64,000 nt of DNA from G963665085 sp963665085 (GTDB lineage: Bacteria > Bacteroidota > Bacteroidia > Bacteroidales > JAAAOM01). This document shows, one piece after another, positions 37,496-47,097 of this stretch. The first letter of the stretch is position 1. Every line of letters starts with the position of its first letter. The translations under genes and the position numbers were made by a program. Below the pieces are notes generated by a model. That model made no database searches, was not told where the DNA came from, and worked only from the letters and a program-made list of their open reading frames with translations. The DNA lies in assembly GCA_963665085.2 (NCBI GenBank), contig CAXXXS010000001.1:4030001-4094000 (forward strand), given 5' to 3'.

Positions 37496-37807
37496 ATGAG
37501 AATAATAAAAGAGACAACATTAACAGAATATTGCAAGCAAAGTAAATACCAACAAGCTGAAGAGCCTGTGAAAGCTTGGATTTATGAAGTTAGGTTCTCT
37601 ACATGGAATAATGCAAATGAACTAAAAGCAAAATATGGCAATGCGAGTATCATAAATTCAAAACGTGTAGTGTTCAACATTAAAGGTAATGATTATCGCC
37701 TGATTGTTGATATTGAATATAAGTTGAAAATAGTCTTTGTTGTTTGGTTCGGGACGCATATTGAATACGACAAAATAGACGCAAAAACAGTAAGTTATGA
37801 AAACTAA
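37496..37807 (+). CDS. higB: HigB-type toxin (mRNA interferase)
   Basis: 103 aa. It matches the HigB_toxin family: an internal SIINSKRVVFNIKGNDYRLI segment and the strand FVVWFGTHIEYDKIDA. The family folds like RelE and cleaves translated mRNA at the ribosome. It is encoded before its antitoxin with an 11-bp overlap, the reversed gene order diagnostic of higBA. It sits between two glycoside hydrolase transcription units. Confidence 0.9.
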   Translation: MRIIKETTLTEYCKQSKYQQAEEPVKAWIYEVRFSTWNNANELKAKYGNASIINSKRVVFNIKGNDYRLIVDIEYKLKIVFVVWFGTHIEYDKIDAKTVSYEN

Positions 37808-38261
37808 AATATTAAAAACAGAACATGAATATAATGCAGCCTGCGAGCGAATTTATACTCTGATAAATAGTACTGATAAAGCTATTGAACCAGAAAGCCC
37901 GGAAGGTGAAGAAATAGAGTTGTTGTCTTTACTCGTAGAAAAATATGAGCAAGAAACTTATCCGATTGAAGCACCAAACCCGGTAGAAGCCATTAAGTTT
38001 AGAATGGAACAAATGAATTTAAAACAATCTGATGTAGCACCTTTATTTGGTGGAAAAACTAGAGTATCAGAAGTTTTTCACGGTAAACGGGCATTAACCT
38101 TAAAAATGATAATTTTATTAAATAGATACTTGGGAATCCCTTTAGAATCATTAGTTACAGGAAACAAAGAAGTAAAACTGGATCCGGCAAAAAAAGAGAA
38201 ACTTCTCGGTATTGCATCAATAAAAGATTACATATCCGGTTCAAGGGCTGCAATGATTTAA
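37797..38261 (+). CDS. higA: HigA-type antitoxin, XRE-family
   Basis: 154 aa. The N-terminal half (about 1-65) is an acidic helical region that should cover the toxin. The XRE helix-turn-helix spans about 70-125 (MEQMNLKQSDVAPLFGGKTRVSEVFHGKRALT). It overlaps higB by 11 bp and its last 4 bp overlap the convergent SDR gene. It would neutralise HigB and repress the shared promoter at 37482. Confidence 0.9.
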   Translation: MKTKILKTEHEYNAACERIYTLINSTDKAIEPESPEGEEIELLSLLVEKYEQETYPIEAPNPVEAIKFRMEQMNLKQSDVAPLFGGKTRVSEVFHGKRALTLKMIILLNRYLGIPLESLVTGNKEVKLDPAKKEKLLGIASIKDYISGSRAAMI

Positions 38262-39067
38262 TCAGGAATATGTGATTTCAATTGTTTCGCGATAAGATTG
38301 GTTGCAAACCTTGGGCCAATGCGATAGATAAGATCCATCAACTTAGAATCTTTACCTACAAATACACGCGATTTGTTTTTTTCAATTGCATTAATCATTA
38401 TACGGGCAGCTTTTGCAGGGGGCATCGGTTTTAATACAGAGCTTTTATTTGTCTCCTTTTTATTCATTTCTTCAGCACCGGAATTTGCCTTAATATTGGT
38501 AGCAATAGCCCCGGGAAAGATTACTGTAGTATTAACATTCGTATTTGCAAGCTCCGCAGAAAGACCTTCGGTGAAAATTTTCACACCTGCTTTTGTTGCT
38601 CCATAAATACTTTGACCGGGCACAGGTAAAAATCCGCCCATACTCGATACATTTGCAATATGCCCTTCGGGACGTTTTAATAAATAAGGAAGAAAAGCTT
38701 TTACCATATAAAGTGAGCCGTAAAAATTTACGTTCATTACTCTTTCAATTATCTCAAATCCAAGATTGTTTATCTTCTCAAATGGCTGAATGATACCAGC
38801 ATTATTAATTATTCCATCAACCGTTCCATGTTCCTTAACAATCTGTTCGGGAAAACAATTTACAGCATCTTTGTTTGTGATATTTAATACATGTAACGTA
38901 AGCTCATTCTTTAAATCACCTGCCAATATTTTAGTTTCATTCAAAGCTGCTTCATTAATATCAACAGCAGCTACTTTAGCCCCTCTATTAAGGAGGCCTA
39001 ACACTAATTCTCTTCCCATACCATTGCCCCCGCCTGTTACAACAAACACTTTACCATTTACTTTCAT
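38258..39067 (-). CDS. Short-chain dehydrogenase/reductase (SDR)
   Basis: 269 aa classical SDR. The Rossmann motif TGGGNGMGRE (residues 11-20), Asp36 (AAVDINEA), NNAG at 88-91, catalytic Ser141/142 (ANVSSMGG), Tyr155 and Lys159 (IYGATK) are present. Asp at the end of beta2 usually favours NAD(H). The C-terminus (IYRIGPRFATNLIAKQL) is like those of SDRs acting on lipids or short-chain alcohols, but the substrate is unknown. It is convergent with higA (4-bp overlap of the stop codons) and alone in its unit. Confidence 0.9.
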   Translation of the reverse strand: MKVNGKVFVVTGGGNGMGRELVLGLLNRGAKVAAVDINEAALNETKILAGDLKNELTLHVLNITNKDAVNCFPEQIVKEHGTVDGIINNAGIIQPFEKINNLGFEIIERVMNVNFYGSLYMVKAFLPYLLKRPEGHIANVSSMGGFLPVPGQSIYGATKAGVKIFTEGLSAELANTNVNTTVIFPGAIATNIKANSGAEEMNKKETNKSSVLKPMPPAKAARIMINAIEKNKSRVFVGKDSKLMDLIYRIGPRFATNLIAKQLKSHIPD

Positions 39068-39263
39068 CAGTCAATATTTATTAAATTTTATATTTATCAA
39101 AAAAATATCATCTCTTGTAGAGTCTTATAAGCTTTTACAATCCTCATTTTTTTTGAACAAAAATAGTGGGAAGCCTCAGGAAGCACATGATAAAATATCC
39201 TGAAGTTGTTAAGATTGGACTCGAAGGGTTAAATTTTAATTTAGGTACATTGCATTGTTATTT

Positions 39264-39402
39264 ACACTAGTGTTATATCAAACTGCAAATTTCGATTGTC
39301 CTACTGTCAAGGTTCTCAACCATTGACAAGGTATGCCCCGTCAGTGGTCAACGACACTGACGGTAGCTAAATGTATTTTTTCAGTTGACATAACACCAGT
39401 GT
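39264..39402. repeat. MITE-like palindromic element C
   Basis: Ends ACACTAGTGTTATATCAAAC.. (39264-39285) and ..GACATAACACCAGTGT (39382-39402) are inverted repeats (two mismatches, one insertion over 21-22 bp). Inside lie two smaller palindromes: TGTCAAGGTT-CTC-AACCATTGACA (39305-39327) and CCGTCAGTG/CACTGACGG (39338-39346 and 39355-39363). No coding capacity. It fills much of the 355-bp gap between the SDR and the small secreted protein gene. Confidence 0.7.
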
Positions 39403-39422
39403 CAATATATTTTTTGAAAGTG

Positions 39423-39800
39423 TTATTTCTTTAAACGTTCTCCGGTTCCGGTAGCCATTCCACCCATAACACTTGCGGTAACGGTATCCTCATCCTTAAT
39501 GGCTAAATTCATAGTAACCGGCCCCTGACTGCCATTAAAATTCAAGGTAGCCTGTTTCTCTTTTACTGTGGTGCTGTTTACTTTATAAAGTTCATTTCCT
39601 TCAGCGTTGTTTATAATCCCAACGGTTTTATCACCATCCTGTTCGATTATCACCACCATATCTTGCTTACCGTAAGCACTGTTGACGGAAACATTCCATT
39701 TTCCTTTAAAATATTCGATACCGGTTTTGTTTTGCGCTTGTACTCCTGTTGAAATAAGAACAAACAACATACCTATAAAAAACAATTTTGTACTTTTCAT
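39423..39800 (-). CDS. Small secreted protein, paralogue of the gene at 29213-29575
   Basis: 125 aa with a signal peptide (FFIGMLFVLISTGVQAQ). The mature domain (EYFKGKWNVSV, then MVVIIEQDGDKTVGIINNAE, KVNSTTVKEKQATLNF and TGERLKK) aligns by eye with the protein at 29213. Both look like short beta-barrel or sandwich proteins. It is the last gene of the minus-strand GH2-GH43-GH106 run, 34 bp after the GH106-like gene, so it may help bind or process the same glycan. The function is unknown. Confidence 0.65.
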   Translation of the reverse strand: MKSTKLFFIGMLFVLISTGVQAQNKTGIEYFKGKWNVSVNSAYGKQDMVVIIEQDGDKTVGIINNAEGNELYKVNSTTVKEKQATLNFNGSQGPVTMNLAIKDEDTVTASVMGGMATGTGERLKK

Positions 39801-39834
39801 GTTTAAAAATTTAAATTATTAATAAGTGAAAAAA

Positions 39835-42720
39835 TTAAAATTTCTTATATAATTTGACTGGTCCAACTAATCCGCCTGATAGTAAACTGTTCTCATTTCT
39901 TAAAAATATTTTATACCGCGGATTTCCTTTTTTTGCTTCGCCAATCAGTCCATTTAGCTGACCTGGAGTTATACGAACCTCTATAATGTTTTCTCCCTTT
40001 TGAAGAAAGCTGGTAATGTTAAAGCTATAGGGAGCAAAGAGGCGTTTACCGACAGGTTTATTATTGATAAAGATCTCGGCAGTAAAATATACTTTTCCGA
40101 GGTCAATAAAGTAGCTTTCTTTTTTGTTTAATTTTTCAATCTGAAAAGAGGTTTTGTAAATGCCTTCTTCCGATGAAAATTTAAGCTGTTCGTGATTTTT
40201 CCAGTTAAACAGTGATGTATCCTGAATTGAAATATCTCCTGCTGTAAGATTCCAGTTTTCAAGTTTTAAAACCTCGTTAGATCCAAAAATTACCGGTTCG
40301 TCATCGGGTAATAAAATGCGTTCTATTTTCGGGGATGTACTTGCGTATAAAACAATGGTACTATAAGGAGGTAAAATATAATTGGCCTCTTTTTTACCTT
40401 CAACGCGTGTCACTACGCCAGTTTCAGCATTTAGCCAGTAAGCATTTTCGAATTTATCATCCAACGTTAATGAGATGGGGTGACTGCCATCACTCTTGTT
40501 CCAGATAAATTGAATCCTGCTTCCATCGTTCATTTCCCGTTGAAGCGTACGGATGAAGTTATATTCATCATTATACTTTACCGGACGATTTAGCCCTTTC
40601 ATCCAGGAACTTAGTTCATTTTCCTGCTGAATGTGTATGCTATTTAATTCGTTAACTGCTGATATAATTTGTTGTTTTGTTTGCTCATCGTTCTTTTCCC
40701 AATCCAGAAAAGATGGTTGCTTGTCTGGTAAGTCACCAATTGCTAACAGGTTCATCCCTTCTTTTGCAAGTATTTCAATCTGTTCGGCAGTTTTTAGCTG
40801 GATAACCGAAATATCAGCCAGAATAAGCGACTGGTATAAATTTCCACGAATGTTTATTTGTTTATCACCATCAAGTTTGGCTTGTTGAATGGATTCATCA
40901 TTTACCCAATCCCAGGTAATTCCATTGGCTTCGAGCCGATTAATCAGGGAATATATTTTTTCTGCCCAGATTTCTTTTTCTGATTTAGTCTCTGCTCCCA
41001 TAACTAAGGGCAGTGGGGGTTCTGAACCTTCGATAAAACCTTTAGTAAGAATTTCTTCCGGATTATCTGGCATCCCGTCCACAGTCATATAAGGGAAATA
41101 AATCAGGACATCAGCCTTTGGTTTCCCCGAGCGCAATACATATTGAGTACGTGCAATGTATTCATTTATCTCTTTTTGATATTTCCAAAACTGGGTTCTT
41201 TCACCTAAATGAGAACTGAAACTTATAAATCCCATATAAAAGGGATACCAACCCAAATCTGTGGTTTCATTGGTAATATAGCGGTAAGGAACTCCGTGAT
41301 AAATAATCTGGTTTACACCGGCTGCAAAAAGTTTGTCGACCGCAAGCTTTATTTTCTGAGGCGTTGTCATATAACCCCTATTACTAAAAACGACTGATTC
41401 AGCCGACAAAATGGGGCGATTATACAGATGTGCCCCTGATGCCATGACTTTAATAATCGCTTCCTGCCCGAGCATACTTTCTGTTTCCGGAATTGATGCA
41501 AAACCTGCATTTGCTATCATATCCATGTTCATTCCGTATACCTGGGTCCGGTGAAGCATGCCTCTTTCTTCAAGCCAGTGGCTGCTTGCTCCAATAAAGT
41601 GTTTTCCCAAAAGTTCGCTAAGCGTTAAATCATAGTCATACTTCAGCCTCCAGTCTTCGCTTCCAAAAGAGAATGCTGGCGGATTATTTGGATTTTTGAA
41701 CGAAGCATAATTGTATTTGTCCTGCATATTGCCCGGAAGCCAGGGGGTTATATCATACCCTCTTTGCTTTTTGAAAAAGGCAATAAAATCATCCGAGAAA
41801 TGACGATCGACTGCAAATTCGTAACTATCGTTAAATACTGCACGTAAAGAATTTCCATAATACGGCTCAAAACTGGTTCTCTGACCAAACAGGTATTCAT
41901 AATTGTTAATCACCTTAACCGAATCAAAATGATTCAAAACCGGCCCCTGTTCTGGGCTTGCAGTCATGGATCCAAGGAGGCTGTTAGGCTGGCTCCAGAA
42001 CGCAATAATTTTCCAGTTTCCTTCAGGCGCATTCCAGGTTAGTGTGTCATTTTTAACCAATTCAGTAAGAACCTCTTTTGTTGATGCATCTAAAAGTATT
42101 GTTTCTCTTGTATTGTTTTCTGAACGGGTTTTTGCTGCAACAATGGCAATTAGAGTAGAAGGAACATCTGTATTATTGTCTGTTTTGGGAACAGGTATTG
42201 AAATCATTTGATTTCCGGTAACCTCTTTCGAAGCATATAAGAGATTTAGAAATCCATCTTCTGGTTTCAGGTAAGAACCACCGGCAGGCCAGCCACTACC
42301 ATTGGTAATGTCCACAATAATATTTTGCTTTTGAGCTTCATCCAAAACTGCTCTCACATTTTCGTAATATTCCGGTGAGTCCCAACTCAATACTTTGGCT
42401 TTAGTTTCCTCAGATTTCATTGGTACATTTAGGCTGAAAGGTTGAATTTCAACACCTCCAAAAGCATTTGCTGCAAAAACATTTATCTCCCGCCGAAGTT
42501 CTTCTTTTGTAACATCATTTCCAGGCCACCACCAACGCGCAAACGGGCCAAATTCCTGCGCAGGGTTTTTGAATTGAACAACATCAAAACTGTATTCCGG
42601 AAACCATTTTATTATACTTTCTTTTTGTGTTTGAGCCTGTAAAAATAGGTTTGTTTGAAACAGAATTAAAACGCTAAAAATTAGGAATTTTGAGGTATTT
42701 ATATAAAATAATTTCATCAT
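39835..42720 (-). CDS. GH106-like glycoside hydrolase (second copy)
   Basis: 961 aa, Sec signal peptide, mature from about residue 30. It shares with the GH106-like protein at 33795 the ARWWWPGNDVTKEELRREI motif, GGVEIQPF, TNGSGWPAGG, and carboxylates at Glu301 (NDSYEF) and in ILSAESVVFSN that may be the catalytic pair. It ends with a Gal-binding-like sandwich (AEIFINNKPVGKRLFAPYSF) and SGGLVGPVKLYKKF. It is a diverged relative rather than a copy, likely acting on another rhamnosyl linkage. It lies in a four-gene minus-strand run with GH2 and GH43 (6-20 bp gaps). Confidence 0.85.
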   Translation of the reverse strand: MMKLFYINTSKFLIFSVLILFQTNLFLQAQTQKESIIKWFPEYSFDVVQFKNPAQEFGPFARWWWPGNDVTKEELRREINVFAANAFGGVEIQPFSLNVPMKSEETKAKVLSWDSPEYYENVRAVLDEAQKQNIIVDITNGSGWPAGGSYLKPEDGFLNLLYASKEVTGNQMISIPVPKTDNNTDVPSTLIAIVAAKTRSENNTRETILLDASTKEVLTELVKNDTLTWNAPEGNWKIIAFWSQPNSLLGSMTASPEQGPVLNHFDSVKVINNYEYLFGQRTSFEPYYGNSLRAVFNDSYEFAVDRHFSDDFIAFFKKQRGYDITPWLPGNMQDKYNYASFKNPNNPPAFSFGSEDWRLKYDYDLTLSELLGKHFIGASSHWLEERGMLHRTQVYGMNMDMIANAGFASIPETESMLGQEAIIKVMASGAHLYNRPILSAESVVFSNRGYMTTPQKIKLAVDKLFAAGVNQIIYHGVPYRYITNETTDLGWYPFYMGFISFSSHLGERTQFWKYQKEINEYIARTQYVLRSGKPKADVLIYFPYMTVDGMPDNPEEILTKGFIEGSEPPLPLVMGAETKSEKEIWAEKIYSLINRLEANGITWDWVNDESIQQAKLDGDKQINIRGNLYQSLILADISVIQLKTAEQIEILAKEGMNLLAIGDLPDKQPSFLDWEKNDEQTKQQIISAVNELNSIHIQQENELSSWMKGLNRPVKYNDEYNFIRTLQREMNDGSRIQFIWNKSDGSHPISLTLDDKFENAYWLNAETGVVTRVEGKKEANYILPPYSTIVLYASTSPKIERILLPDDEPVIFGSNEVLKLENWNLTAGDISIQDTSLFNWKNHEQLKFSSEEGIYKTSFQIEKLNKKESYFIDLGKVYFTAEIFINNKPVGKRLFAPYSFNITSFLQKGENIIEVRITPGQLNGLIGEAKKGNPRYKIFLRNENSLLSGGLVGPVKLYKKF

Positions 42721-42726
42721 AAAATA

Positions 42727-44355
42727 TTAGTTTTTAATCAATTCAAAACTCAGAAAATCAATGGCACCCTCACCTTCGTAGGTAAAGAACAAAGGATGTG
42801 TACCTGTTGAAATAAGTAATGGACTATTAAATTCATTAATTGCCGAACCGGATTTTATTTCAAATTCAGCTACTTTATTTCCGTTATAATCATCCCGAAC
42901 AATTAGTTTTCCGTCGGCAATTCCTCTTATCCGGACAGAAATATTATTGGTTCCTTCAAATTCAAAGTATTTGAAACCGGCAGTACAACCATCACTGAAA
43001 TTGGCAATGTACTGAAAAGGAGTACCCTCTCTATCCGGTCCATCCTGAGTGAAATATGGATGCATTTCCAGGTTTCCACCTCCTCCATGAAGTTTGTCAT
43101 ATCCCATGGTCCCGTTTTTTGAATAAAGGTTGCAGGCAATATGGGTGCTGTACTGACCAATTCCTTTTAATGGCTTTCCATTCATTCCAAGGGAAGTCAT
43201 TTCTGCCTGGGGGATACTTCCATCAGGAAGGATTTTTATTTCCTCCACACAGCCCTGCCGGGAAAAACTATGCTGGTTTGTTTGTCGGTGGTAGAATATA
43301 TACCATTTTCCATTTACTTCAATTAGCGAACCATGAGTATTTCCGATATAATTCCTTGCCGTTTTCTGATCGGTGATACCCGGTAAACCAATGTCAGCAT
43401 TAGAAACAATGGTGCCTTTATAAATAAAGCCTTCAACTGGAGAATTGCTAACTGCATAACAGAGTTCATGACTTAAATTAGATGAGTATATCAGGTAATA
43501 TTTTCCGTTGATTTTCCTCATGGAAGAAGCTTCGAAAAAACCGTGCCCTTCAAAACTTGTCCCCCTGGCATTCCTTTCACCTGGAATTAAAAATTTTGGT
43601 TCTGTCTTGATGGTCTTCATATCTTGCTCAAGTTCTGTAACCATGGAATATCCCGTCTCGCCCATTCCTGCAAGTGACATAAGGGTCTTCATCAATCCTG
43701 TTGTAGAGAAACCTGTATATAAATACACCCTGCCATCGTCATCAATAAAAATACCGGGATCAAAGGTCGATTCGTTCTCCTTGTTACCGAAAAGTGTACC
43801 GTCTGCATAGCTAACATATCCTAAAAAATTATACTTACCCGCTGGAGTATCAGAAACAGCTACCCCGAGTTCATTTCTAACAGCAAGAGAGTAATACATG
43901 TAATATAGACCATCTGCCCCCTGAATCACATCAGGTGCATTCATCTCCGTACTACCGTCAGTGTTTAAAGGATCCTGTGTTTTTTTGTATATAACGCCTT
44001 CGTAGCGCCAATTGACTGGATTATAAATACTGGCAGACCAGGTCACATAGTCATTCAGGCAATATGTTTTGCCGTTGAACCTGTCATGACTACCATAAAT
44101 GTATATCCGGTCGCCAAATAGACGAGGTTCAGCATCCGGTATGTATTCAAAAGATGGTAAATAGGGATTAAAAGCCTGTGTTGTATCAAAGAGGATTTTG
44201 ACTGATTGGTCAAGGGGAGTAATATCCTTTTGTGCGGTTTTGAAAATCATCTGGTTAAAGTAAATAACAACACCAACAACAGCTAACAGGATGAAGCCGA
44301 TAATACTACCTGTTACCCATGCAATGCGCTTTATAATTTTTCTGGTTTGTTTCAT
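42727..44355 (-). CDS. GH43-family glycosidase with C-terminal carbohydrate-binding domain
   Basis: 542 aa. N-terminal membrane anchor (about 14-33, VTGSIIGFILLAVVGVVIYF) with no cleavage site, so it is probably tethered to the inner membrane with a periplasmic catalytic domain. The five-blade GH43 propeller has the general base Asp74 (YIPDAEPRLF), the pKa-modulating Asp142 (NAPDVIQ) and the general acid Glu275 (HGFFEASSM). A C-terminal sandwich (about 420-542, FEFEGTNNISVRIRG) is CBM6-like. It likely trims arabinofuranosyl, xylosyl or galactosyl residues. It lies between the GH2 and GH106-like genes in one probable operon. Confidence 0.9.
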   Translation of the reverse strand: MKQTRKIIKRIAWVTGSIIGFILLAVVGVVIYFNQMIFKTAQKDITPLDQSVKILFDTTQAFNPYLPSFEYIPDAEPRLFGDRIYIYGSHDRFNGKTYCLNDYVTWSASIYNPVNWRYEGVIYKKTQDPLNTDGSTEMNAPDVIQGADGLYYMYYSLAVRNELGVAVSDTPAGKYNFLGYVSYADGTLFGNKENESTFDPGIFIDDDGRVYLYTGFSTTGLMKTLMSLAGMGETGYSMVTELEQDMKTIKTEPKFLIPGERNARGTSFEGHGFFEASSMRKINGKYYLIYSSNLSHELCYAVSNSPVEGFIYKGTIVSNADIGLPGITDQKTARNYIGNTHGSLIEVNGKWYIFYHRQTNQHSFSRQGCVEEIKILPDGSIPQAEMTSLGMNGKPLKGIGQYSTHIACNLYSKNGTMGYDKLHGGGGNLEMHPYFTQDGPDREGTPFQYIANFSDGCTAGFKYFEFEGTNNISVRIRGIADGKLIVRDDYNGNKVAEFEIKSGSAINEFNSPLLISTGTHPLFFTYEGEGAIDFLSFELIKN

Positions 44356-44375
44356 AATTCTTCTTTTTTGTTAAT

Positions 44376-46919
44376 TTACTTGACCAAAATGGTAATCTGA
44401 CCATCATTTAATCCATCCGCAGTTGCTTTCAACGTTATTTCTCCGGCCTTTGCAAAAGGACGAACAACTGCCTGTGCTTTCCCTTTCCATGAATTAACAA
44501 TGGGTTTATTCACACTGCCAATGTCACTTGGATTAGCATTACCCGAAGCTACAAGTTCACCTGAACCACTTAAAGTAATTTTAATTGGTATTGAATCGCT
44601 TGGAACTAATATTCCGTTTTTATCCACGATTTCAATCCTGACAAATGAAAGATCGTTTCGATTGGCTAAAATTTCAGTGCGGTCGGCAGTCAACTTTATT
44701 GATGCCGGTTCGCCTGCTGTTCTCAGCACTTTGTTGGCAATTTCTTTTCCATTCTCCAAAGCAACGGCCTTTAATTCTCCAGCCTGATAAGGGACTTTAA
44801 ATATTACAATGTATTTATCATCGCTTACTAATTCTTTTTCGCCAACTACTTCTCCGTTTAATTCAAGTCTGACTTGCGAAGCTTTTGTAAAAACCCTAAC
44901 GTCAAGGGTATTTCCTTCTTCACCCTTCCAAGTCCAACTTTTAAATTCCTTTGGCCAACCCCAGCCTCCAAGGTTTTCTGCAAATCCTTCTGGAATAAGT
45001 TCGTGTACACTAACTTCTAGAATACTATTGTCCCAAAGAACATCACGATAAAACATCTGTGCCCTTTTTTCTCCTGTAATATCAATGTCTCCACATTCAG
45101 CGACAAATTTTGGCCAGGCTGATGGCCTTCTAAGCTGTAAATCAAAAATATTTATCCCTTTCGTTAATTTGAATCCAGAGAAATTACCTGAAATAGTTTC
45201 TCCGGTGGTTGACGGAACATAACTTGTACTACCGATAGCAACTTCTCCCAGGTAATCCATGGCTGTCCAAACAAAGTCTCCAATCATGTATGGATGTTTC
45301 TCCACCGTTTTCCAGTAATAATACGCATCTTTCGGGTAAGATTCTGAAGTGTATATAATTCGGTTGGGGTACAGTTCATGGTCCGATTCAATATTATCAA
45401 GCATATAATTGTATCCGCAAACATCCATCAATTCAAAAACAGGGGCTGTTGTTTCCCATCCGTCGGGATAGAAAAAACCTGTAATTGCTGTTGTTACAGC
45501 CCTTGAGTTGTCATATTCTTTTACCTTGTTTGTGAGTTGTTTGGCAATTCGTAAACGAGTCGTATCCTCTGGTTCATAAATTTCATTCCCGATGCTCCAC
45601 ATAATAATGCTTGGATGGTTTCTATCCCGCATCATCCAATCTGTTACATCTTTTTCCCACCAATCCTTAAAAAAGCGCGAATAGTCCTGAGGGTTTTTAT
45701 AGTATTCCCACATGTCGGTAAATTCATCGATAACCAACATTCCAAGCCGGTCACAAACCTGGTAAAATGTTTCGGAATATGGGTTATGGGCAGCGCGAAT
45801 GGTATTAAATCCATTTGCTTTTAACAGTTCAATTTTTCTTTCTTCTGCCCGGTCGAACGCTGCAGAGCCAAGTAACCCATTGTCATGGTGAATACAGGCA
45901 CCCTTTAACAAAACAGGTTTACCGTTTAGGAGAAATCCTTTTTCGGCTGAGAACTCAATCGACCGGATTCCAAAAGGTTGAATGTACTTATCCAGTATTT
46001 TATCCCCTTCTCTAATTATTATTTCAGCCGAATAAAGATTTGGTAATTCCAGCGACCACAACTTTGGATTTTCGATATTGATTTGCATTTTAACCGTTTT
46101 ATCAGACTGAGGTTCTATCGTAATTTTTTTAGCTACAGACCCCACGATATTTCCATTCTTATCTTTAATATTAATTGCGACTTGAGGGGTTACTTTGTTT
46201 TGTCTGTCATTTTGAGCAGTAACTTCTAAATTCACTAAAGCTGAATTAACATTGATTTCAGGGGTTGTTACCTTAACGCCCCAAACGGCTGCGTGAACCG
46301 AATTGGTTATGATGAGATGCACATTTCTGTAAATCCCTGAGCCGCTGTACCAGCGTGAATTTCGTCCATTATTTTCAACTTTTACGGCAATAACATTTGT
46401 TTTTTCCGGTTCATTTAACAGTGTAGTTATATCAAACCAGAATGGAGTATAACCATTTTTATGTACACCAGCCTTTTTACCATTTACCCAGACTTCTGAT
46501 TCCATGTAAATGCCATCGAAATTTAAAACGACTGTTTTGCCTTTATCTGCCTTATCTATGGTGAATGATTTGCGGTACCAGCCCGTTCCCCCAATAACAT
46601 GTCCTGTGGAATTTCCATTTCCCGGTGATTTTTTTGAAAAAGGGCCAATCTGCTCTTCATTGTCCTCACCTGGTAAACTCATAATGCTGAAATCGTGGGG
46701 CAAATCAATATTCATCCAATTGGAATCGTCAAAATCCATTTTTTCAGCACCTGAAACTGAATCTCGAATGAACTTCCAACCTGCATTAAATAGTTGGTCT
46801 CGTGGCGAACCATCTATTATGTTTTTTGCTGTTAGTTGCATATTTGTCGTTATAAAAAAGATGGATATCAAAAAATATATGTGTGTTTTGATATTAATAA
46901 TTGCTGTTGCTATTTTCAT
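44376..46919 (-). CDS. GH2-family beta-glycosidase (beta-galactosidase-like)
   Basis: 847 aa with an N-terminal signal (IYFLISIFFITTNMQ). Domains: GH2 sugar-binding jelly roll (about 40-205, FNFDGIYMESEVWVNGK), Ig-like domain (about 210-315), TIM barrel (about 320-600) with acid/base Glu446 in MWSIGNEIYE and nucleophile Glu526 in IIYTSESYP, a DUF4982-like domain (about 650-715) and a C-terminal Ig-like domain. In PULs such enzymes are often beta-galactosidases or related glycosidases; the exact sugar is unknown. It is the first gene of the minus-strand run and is divergent from an AraC regulator. Confidence 0.92.
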   Translation of the reverse strand: MKIATAIINIKTHIYFLISIFFITTNMQLTAKNIIDGSPRDQLFNAGWKFIRDSVSGAEKMDFDDSNWMNIDLPHDFSIMSLPGEDNEEQIGPFSKKSPGNGNSTGHVIGGTGWYRKSFTIDKADKGKTVVLNFDGIYMESEVWVNGKKAGVHKNGYTPFWFDITTLLNEPEKTNVIAVKVENNGRNSRWYSGSGIYRNVHLIITNSVHAAVWGVKVTTPEINVNSALVNLEVTAQNDRQNKVTPQVAINIKDKNGNIVGSVAKKITIEPQSDKTVKMQINIENPKLWSLELPNLYSAEIIIREGDKILDKYIQPFGIRSIEFSAEKGFLLNGKPVLLKGACIHHDNGLLGSAAFDRAEERKIELLKANGFNTIRAAHNPYSETFYQVCDRLGMLVIDEFTDMWEYYKNPQDYSRFFKDWWEKDVTDWMMRDRNHPSIIMWSIGNEIYEPEDTTRLRIAKQLTNKVKEYDNSRAVTTAITGFFYPDGWETTAPVFELMDVCGYNYMLDNIESDHELYPNRIIYTSESYPKDAYYYWKTVEKHPYMIGDFVWTAMDYLGEVAIGSTSYVPSTTGETISGNFSGFKLTKGINIFDLQLRRPSAWPKFVAECGDIDITGEKRAQMFYRDVLWDNSILEVSVHELIPEGFAENLGGWGWPKEFKSWTWKGEEGNTLDVRVFTKASQVRLELNGEVVGEKELVSDDKYIVIFKVPYQAGELKAVALENGKEIANKVLRTAGEPASIKLTADRTEILANRNDLSFVRIEIVDKNGILVPSDSIPIKITLSGSGELVASGNANPSDIGSVNKPIVNSWKGKAQAVVRPFAKAGEITLKATADGLNDGQITILVK

Positions 46920-47097
46920 TTTTTTTCTTTTTTATTTATGATATTTTAGAAGTGTTCCTATTATTAGATTTCACGATACAAAAATAAATGCCTGCTTACT
47001 AACAGGAAAGTACATTATTACGCACATATTGTCCTATTGGTCGAAATATTACCATATACAAACCAAAATCGATTATTTTTGTGTTAAAAATAGCTTC

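Noticed and set aside
46510..46941. 143-aa plus-strand ORF opposite the 5' end of the GH2 gene
   Set aside because: It is a shadow of the GH2 coding frame, with low-complexity hydrophobic end and no family features.
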